The notes under the pieces were generated by a model. The model saw only the letters and a program-made list of their open reading frames with translations. It ran no database searches and had not been told where the DNA came from. Below, one piece after another: positions 6,156 through 9,195 of a stretch of 9,195 bases of DNA. The stretch is taken from NCBI GenBank assembly GCA_947036575.1, contig CAMQSH010000072.1, positions 1 through 9,195 of the forward strand. The letters run 5' to 3'. Position 1 is the first letter of the stretch. Each line of letters begins with the position of its first letter. This DNA comes from an uncultured Brevinema sp. Its GTDB lineage: Bacteria; Spirochaetota; Brevinematia; Brevinematales; Brevinemataceae. The position numbers and the translations under genes are program-made.

Positions 6156-6524
6156 ATGTTTAAAAAAATATTTTTTTCTATATTGATGATAACTGTTGTT
6201 TCTTGTGGAAGCAATCCCAAAGTAAACCCAGACGTCAATGGAAGTTTTGAAGGTGCTGGTGATGGCAGAAATGGAGAAATCAAGGTAAGTGTCGTTGTCG
6301 AAAAAGGACTCATAACAGCTATTAATGTTCTTGAATCTTTAGAGACTGGAGAATATGCTCTTCCTGTTTTTGAACAAATGTCGACTGCCATAATTGCTAA
6401 TAACAATATTAATATTGATGTTGTTAGTGGTGCTACTGTATCAAGTCAAGGTTTCTTAATAGCTATAGAAAATGCACTCAAAGATTCTGGTGCTGATTTT
6501 AAAGGTAAACTAATTAAAAGTTAG
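6156..6524 (+). CDS. FMN-binding domain lipoprotein (covalent flavin carrier)
   Basis: A 122-residue lipoprotein with one FMN_bind domain. Residues 1-17 are a lipoprotein signal (MFKKIFFSILMITVVSC) with lipobox VVSC and lipidated C17. The domain at about 29-112 begins GSFEGAGDGRNGEIKVSVVVEKG and contains the flavinylation motif D88-VV-S91-G-A-T94; in this family ApbE/Ftp attaches FMN by a phosphoester to that threonine. The mature protein would sit outside the cytoplasmic membrane as a one-electron carrier, as in RnfG/NqrC-like or extracellular flavin-transfer systems; here the domain stands alone with no reductase partner nearby. AGGAG at 6145-6149 supports the ATG. It is monocistronic, with its own promoter, a structured leader of about 100 nt and a terminator 18 bp after the stop. 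No apbE gene is in the window. Confidence 0.88.
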   Translation: MFKKIFFSILMITVVSCGSNPKVNPDVNGSFEGAGDGRNGEIKVSVVVEKGLITAINVLESLETGEYALPVFEQMSTAIIANNNINIDVVSGATVSSQGFLIAIENALKDSGADFKGKLIKS

Positions 6525-6541
6525 AAATGACTTGTTAAATC

Positions 6542-6575
6542 AAAAAACACCCACCAAATAAGGGGGGTGTTTTTT
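6542..6575. terminator. Bidirectional rho-independent terminator between convergent lipoprotein genes
   Basis: AAAAAACACCC (6542-6552) pairs perfectly with GGGTGTTTTTT (6565-6575), an 11-bp stem with A and T flanks giving a U-run on both strands. It lies 18 bp after the FMN-binding stop and 19 bp beyond the stop of the convergent CBM9-like gene, so it serves both. Confidence 0.88.
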
Positions 6576-6593
6576 GATTGTTTAATAATTGAT

Positions 6594-7304
6594 TTATTCA
6601 AGAATAAAAGTTCCAAAAGAAGAATTAATATGAAAATTTGGGTTTTCTGTTTTAGGGTCAATCCATGAGATCCATTGCATTACCTCTTCTCCATTTACTG
6701 TTGAAAATTCAGCTCTATAAACTCCAGCTTGTATAAAATTATCATTAATAACTCCTAATTGGTGAAGTTCTTCTAAAGCAATTCTACCTTCTAGAATATA
6801 TCCTTTTTCTGTACGTGAACCTTTTGTTTCTAGAGTATTCATATTCCAATCAACATCTCTATTTTTTTGACTATCAGCTTTAATGGATAAAGTTCTACCC
6901 TTGTAATCCATTTCTAATGCAAAATAGTTAGGTAAACTACCATCAGCAAGAGGTTTATCGATAGGAGCTTGTGCAAAGAAAAGTTCTACTCTATCTTCTC
7001 TGGCTATATCCATTTCTTTGGTAATAGTTTCAGCAATAACTATATTAGTATCTTCTGTTTCAAAAGAAAAATAAAAATATTCTTTATCTTGGAATGCCTT
7101 GAAAACAGTCATTGGAGCAGGAGTTGTCTCCCAAGGAAAATGCATTTCTTTATCAATAGCGGTGATTTCTTGCCACACTGATTCAATTAAAGTTCCATCT
7201 ACAATAATAGCTGTATCTTTGGTAGCAATAGTATATTCATTTGTTACTTTAGAATTATTAGTAGCACAAGATGCTAGTAATAAAAATAGTAATACTTTTT
7301 TCAT
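6594..7304 (-). CDS. CBM9-like (DOMON-fold) lipoprotein
   Basis: A 236-residue lipoprotein: signal MKKVLLFLLLASC with lipobox LASC and lipidated C13, then one carbohydrate-binding family 9-like beta-sandwich to the C-terminus. Family marks in order: IIVDGTLIESVWQEI (33-47, the opening IDG-x-x-x-E-x-W motif), FQDKEYFYFSFETED (71-85), REDRVELFF (102-110), YFALEMDYKGRTL (127-139), GYILEGRIALEEL (168-180), MQWISW (209-214) and NFHINSSFGTFIL (223-235). Such stand-alone domains are surface or periplasmic proteins thought to bind sugars or a cofactor; a catalytic role is not evident. AAGGAG upstream supports the start. It has its own extended -10 promoter and shares a terminator with the convergent FMN-binding gene. 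The ligand is not known. Confidence 0.82.
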   Translation of the reverse strand: MKKVLLFLLLASCATNNSKVTNEYTIATKDTAIIVDGTLIESVWQEITAIDKEMHFPWETTPAPMTVFKAFQDKEYFYFSFETEDTNIVIAETITKEMDIAREDRVELFFAQAPIDKPLADGSLPNYFALEMDYKGRTLSIKADSQKNRDVDWNMNTLETKGSRTEKGYILEGRIALEELHQLGVINDNFIQAGVYRAEFSTVNGEEVMQWISWIDPKTENPNFHINSSFGTFILE

Positions 7305-7352
7305 AAAAGTCTCCTTAATTTATATATATATTAATTTATATTAATATCTAAC

Positions 7353-7380
7353 ATTATATCATACAATGACAAAAAGTCAA
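7353..7380 (-). promoter_or_regulatory. Extended -10 promoter of the CBM9-like lipoprotein gene
   Basis: On the minus strand TTGACT (7375-7380) and consensus TATAAT (7353-7358) are 16 bp apart, with TATGA giving an extended -10. The predicted start is near 7346, about 40 nt ahead of the ATG. The element closely resembles the orphan promoter at 7698-7725. Confidence 0.8.
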
Positions 7381-7489
7381 TTTGTATTTTATTATTAAAT
7401 ACTAACTAAAAATGTAGTATATTTATGGTTAGGAAATTTATTTCTATTAGGTAATAAATAATAAGATAAGATCTTTAGTAAATACAAAC

Positions 7490-7525
7490 AAAACACCCTC
7501 ACTAGTTTCCCAGTGAGGGTGTTTT
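7490..7525 (-). terminator. Strong rho-independent terminator
   Basis: AAAACACCCTCACT (7490-7503) pairs perfectly with AGTGAGGGTGTTTT (7512-7525), a 14-bp stem with an eight-base loop; on the minus strand the stem ends in TTTTGTTTG. Both flanking genes are on the minus strand, so it most likely ends transcription from the upstream minus-strand gene (stop 245 bp away) or from the orphan promoter at 7698-7725. Confidence 0.85.
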
Positions 7526-7691
7526 TGCTTTAGTGGTACTTCCAAAAAAGGAGATACCATAAAAAAGGGGGGGAATTATTATATTTTAAGATTAGGAATA
7601 AATAGATATATATAACTTATGTTAAATATCATAGATAATCCAATGTTAGGATCAATTGAATAATTATATTTGTTTTTAATCCTTGTAATTC
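7490..7691 (-). ncRNA. Candidate small RNA of about 200 nt between an orphan promoter and a terminator
   Basis: A minus-strand extended -10 promoter (7698-7725) would start a transcript near 7691 that runs through no recognisable gene to the terminator at 7490-7525. Just before the terminator the RNA can form a second hairpin: 7558-7550 with 7543-7535 (arms GGTATCTCC and GGAAGTACC, one mismatch and one G-U) around a six-U loop, and 5' of it lies a run of seven C. The CTCCTTTTTT segment is complementary to AAAAAAGGAG sites such as those of the SRPBCC and marR genes. No known RNA family is recognised. A decayed gene is the main alternative. Confidence 0.3.
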
Positions 7692-7697
7692 ATTTAA

Positions 7698-7725
7698 ATC
7701 ATAACATACAATAGAAGAAAGTCAA
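7698..7725 (-). promoter_or_regulatory. Orphan extended -10 promoter with no gene behind it
   Basis: On the minus strand TTGACT (7720-7725) and TATGAT (7698-7703) are 16 bp apart, preceded by TATGT. Over 30 aligned bases, 23 match the CBM9-like gene's promoter, including ATTGACTTT and ATTGTATG. The next 200 nt carry no gene and end in a terminator. Confidence 0.55.
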
Positions 7726-7769
7726 TACTCATTTTATAAATTTTCTTAAAAATGTTGATTAAAGGGTTT

Positions 7770-8276
7770 TTATTCTGATTCTGATTCTGATTCTGATTCA
7801 GCATTATTATTTACAATACAATGATAGGCACACGCTATTGCAAAGGCTAATGCTTCATCACAATCTTTTTTAGGTTGCATTTTGTGTAGAGAAACATAAG
7901 CTTTGGCTCCGCCCTTTTTTTTTGCTTCTTTTAGGAAATTTTGTTTGTTATTATATTCTCGTACTGGTATTCCTTGTAGATAAGTAACTCCTTCAAGATA
8001 AGATTTTCTTCTATTGTCAACACTATCAATTTCGTAGCCAGCTATTTTTAATGCTATTTTATCGATTTTATAAGTAGTATTGATCTTTTTGAGTTCTTTA
8101 TCAAACCAAACTACAGTTTGGATAGGGATATGTTGTTCTGCTTTAAAACATTCTTCTGGTACAGATATTCTATGATCATCATCTGTACTAATAAGAGTAT
8201 ATTCTCCTTGTTCATTTTTATTTATTACAGCAAAGTGAATCCGTTTTTTTCTAATGCATATACCAAGCACATTCAT
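7770..8276 (-). CDS. RuvC/RNase H-fold-like protein with a degenerate active site and Ser-Glu tail
   Basis: A 168-residue cytosolic protein without an assigned function. By eye it follows RuvC across its length: VLGICIRKKRIHFAVI (3-18) against ILGIDPG...GYGVI, IDKIALK (71-77) against PDYFAIE, LQGIPVREYNNKQ (100-112) against ELPVFEYAARQ, GGAKAYVSLHKM (122-133) against GSAEKSQVQHMV, and KDCDEALAFAIACAYHC (137-153) against ADAADALAIAITHCH. Of the four RuvC metal acids the first two are replaced (C7, K77), while D138 and E141 keep the last pair, so Holliday-junction cleavage is unlikely; a structural or nucleic-acid-binding role is possible. The tail AESESESESE is encoded by a hexanucleotide repeat. 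AAGGA precedes the ATG. DUF3010-like RNase H-fold proteins are an alternative label. It is transcribed alone, divergent from ribokinase. Confidence 0.65.
   Translation of the reverse strand: MNVLGICIRKKRIHFAVINKNEQGEYTLISTDDDHRISVPEECFKAEQHIPIQTVVWFDKELKKINTTYKIDKIALKIAGYEIDSVDNRRKSYLEGVTYLQGIPVREYNNKQNFLKEAKKKGGAKAYVSLHKMQPKKDCDEALAFAIACAYHCIVNNNAESESESESE
7773..7799 (-). repeat. TTCTGA hexanucleotide tandem repeat encoding (Ser-Glu)n
   Basis: Four full copies and a half copy of TTCTGA (plus-strand sense) occupy the last codons before the stop at 7770-7772. The unit is two codons, so slippage would add or remove Ser-Glu pairs without a frameshift. Confidence 0.9.
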
Positions 8277-8288
8277 TTTTTTTCCTTA

Positions 8289-8304
8289 CTTTGGAGGGCC
8301 AAAG
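8289..8304 (-). promoter_or_regulatory. GC-rich hairpin just upstream of the RuvC-like gene's ribosome site
   Basis: CTTTGG (8289-8294) and CCAAAG (8299-8304) are exact reverse complements around a four-base centre. In the minus-strand transcript it lies about two bases ahead of the AAGGA site (8283-8287). It has no T-run, so it is not a terminator; it could tune ribosome access or be a protein-binding site. Confidence 0.4.
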
Positions 8305-8329
8305 ATTTGTTAGTCTTATTATATTTAAT

Positions 8330-8358
8330 ATTATACATTGAATATATCTAAAATACAA
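8330..8358 (-). promoter_or_regulatory. Probable promoter of the RuvC-like gene
   Basis: On the minus strand a consensus TATAAT (8330-8335) lies 17 bp from TTGTAT (8353-8358), a weak -35. The leader would be about 45 nt and include the 8289-8304 hairpin. The DNA here is so AT-rich that other -10 matches exist. Confidence 0.45.
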
Positions 8359-8387
8359 TATAAAATCATATAATAATATTTATAGGA

Positions 8388-8416
8388 TTGTTATAATATA
8401 TAGAACGTGTTATAAT
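8388..8416 (+). promoter_or_regulatory. Extended -10 promoter of the ribokinase gene
   Basis: TTGTTA (8388-8393) and TATAAT (8411-8416) are 17 bp apart, with TGT directly before the -10 (extended -10). The predicted start near 8422 falls inside the TAATAG repeat. A second TATAAT at 8392-8397 has no fitting -35 and is less likely. Confidence 0.65.
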
Positions 8417-8435
8417 AGTAATAGTAATAGTAATA
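8413..8435 (+). repeat. TAATAG hexanucleotide tandem repeat in the ribokinase leader
   Basis: Three full copies and five bases of a fourth copy of TAATAG run from within the -10 hexamer to five bases before the AGAAGGTG ribosome site (8440-8447). Gain or loss of units would change the leader while keeping the -35/-10 spacing. Confidence 0.85.
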
Positions 8436-8450
8436 ATTTAGAAGGTGAAT

Positions 8451-9195
8451 ATGAAAATTTTAGTAATCGGTAGTTTAAATATAGACCTTGTTGCTCAAGT
8501 AGATCGTTTCCCCAATGAAGGTGAGACACTGTTTGGTAAAAATCTTACCCAATTAATAGGTGGGAAAGGGGTAAATCAAGCTTCTTCTGCTGTTAAACAA
8601 GATGTTTCTGTAACGATGTGGGGAATTGTTGGAAATGATGCTTTTGGTACTCATATTATTGATAATGTTAAGAAGTTAAATATTAACTCCCAAATCCAAA
8701 TAGGATCACAATCTACAGGTACGGCATTGATAGAAAGAGATAAACGTGGTAAGAATCGTATTATTGTGATTCCTGGAGCTAATGGAGAATTTACCAAAGA
8801 TATAGCTATACAAAATCTTCATCTGTTAGATGAGCACGATATTCTTGTTATGCAATTTGAGATTCCTATGCCTACGATAGAATTTTTAGCACAAGAGGCT
8901 AAAAAACGAAATAAAGTTGTTATTATCAATCCTGCACCAGCATTAGCAATGAGTGAAGAGCTGCTACATAATGTAGATTATTTAGTTCCTAATGAGCACG
9001 AATTGTCTATTATTACAGGAAAGCCAACGGATAGCTTAGATCAAATTAAAAGTGCTGTACAAACTCTAATGGACAAAGATATTCCTTGTGTATTGACGAC
9101 TCTTGGGGAAAAAGGAGTTTATCTTGCAACCAAAGACGAGCAACATATTATCGAAGCTTACCCTGTAAAAGTTGTAGATACAACAGGTGCAGGAG
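8451..9195 (+). CDS. rbsK: Ribokinase, PfkB family (3' end beyond window)
   Basis: The first 248 codons of a ribokinase, about 80 percent of the usual length of about 300; the frame is open to the edge. It phosphorylates D-ribose at O5 with ATP in the cytosol, feeding the pentose phosphate pathway. Family marks: GSLNIDLV (7-14), the sugar-binding PfkB signature GGKGVNQA (37-44), GNDAFG (61-66), PGANGEFT (108-115), INPAPA (159-164), the ATP-side NEHE (181-184), TTLGEKGV (216-223), and DTTGAG (243-248) at the very edge, where the catalytic aspartate should follow. AGAAGGTG precedes the ATG. The GSLNID start and NPAPA favour ribokinase over fructokinase or adenosine kinase, though related sugar kinases are not excluded. 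No ribose transporter or repressor is visible; partners may lie to the right. The promoter region carries a TAATAG repeat that may tune expression. Confidence 0.9.
   Translation, partial: MKILVIGSLNIDLVAQVDRFPNEGETLFGKNLTQLIGGKGVNQASSAVKQDVSVTMWGIVGNDAFGTHIIDNVKKLNINSQIQIGSQSTGTALIERDKRGKNRIIVIPGANGEFTKDIAIQNLHLLDEHDILVMQFEIPMPTIEFLAQEAKKRNKVVIINPAPALAMSEELLHNVDYLVPNEHELSIITGKPTDSLDQIKSAVQTLMDKDIPCVLTTLGEKGVYLATKDEQHIIEAYPVKVVDTTGAG

Larger units (their letters stand above)
7305..7769. other. Gene-free stretch with two promoters and a terminator
   Basis: No ATG-started gene is supportable on either strand. It holds the CBM9-like gene's promoter (7353-7380), a strong terminator (7490-7525), a G7 tract after A6 (7561-7573), a Shine-Dalgarno-like AAAAAAGGAG on the plus strand (7544-7553) not followed by a usable start codon, and an orphan minus-strand promoter (7698-7725). 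A short minus-strand open frame (7579-7689, 36 codons, no ATG at its start) may be a gene remnant. Confidence 0.6.

Noticed and set aside
7579..7689. Small minus-strand open frame as a gene
   Set aside because: No ATG, GTG or TTG at its start with a ribosome site; kept only as a possible remnant in the findings.
7773..8435. CRISPR-like array from the short repeats
   Set aside because: The repeats are contiguous hexanucleotide microsatellites without spacers.

Overview
The window is AT-rich bacterial DNA with tightly packed genes, strong AGGAG-type ribosome binding sites, rho-independent terminators and two short lipoproteins. The gene content (a lactose/cellobiose-type PTS, a glycosylasparaginase, an FMN-binding lipoprotein, a CBM9-like lipoprotein and a ribokinase) fits a fermentative, probably host-associated low-GC organism such as a spirochaete, fusobacterium or Firmicute. 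The sequence alone does not let me choose between these.

Left block (about 71-4361, minus strand): one apparent four-gene operon read as glycosylasparaginase (aspG type), PTS EIIB, PTS EIIC, then a PepV-like M20 dipeptidase. It has a good promoter at 4334-4361 and a strong terminator at 71-104. The combination suggests import of an amino-sugar or sugar-asparagine compound, cleavage of the GlcNAc-Asn bond in the cytoplasm, and use of the released amino acids or peptides. No EIIA gene is present. The dipeptidase has all its metal ligands but carries proline where the family has the lid-domain histidine.

Centre (4479-5704): a divergent SRPBCC-fold gene plus MarR regulator form a two-gene operon whose promoter is overlapped by a perfect 8-6-8 inverted repeat, a likely autoregulatory operator. 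A small two-helix membrane protein converges on it. A gene-poor stretch of about 450 bp follows.

Right half (6018-9195): an FMN-binding lipoprotein with a structured 5' leader; a convergent CBM9-like lipoprotein sharing a bidirectional terminator; a gene-free stretch holding an orphan promoter facing an orphan terminator (candidate small RNA of about 200 nt); a 168-residue protein that resembles RuvC but lacks the first two acidic residues and ends in a Ser-Glu tail encoded by a hexanucleotide repeat; and, divergently, the first 248 codons of a ribokinase with another hexanucleotide repeat covering its -10 and 5' leader.

Several promoters share an extended -10 (TG one base before the -10 hexamer), and the three strong terminators share an ACACC/GGTGT stem core.
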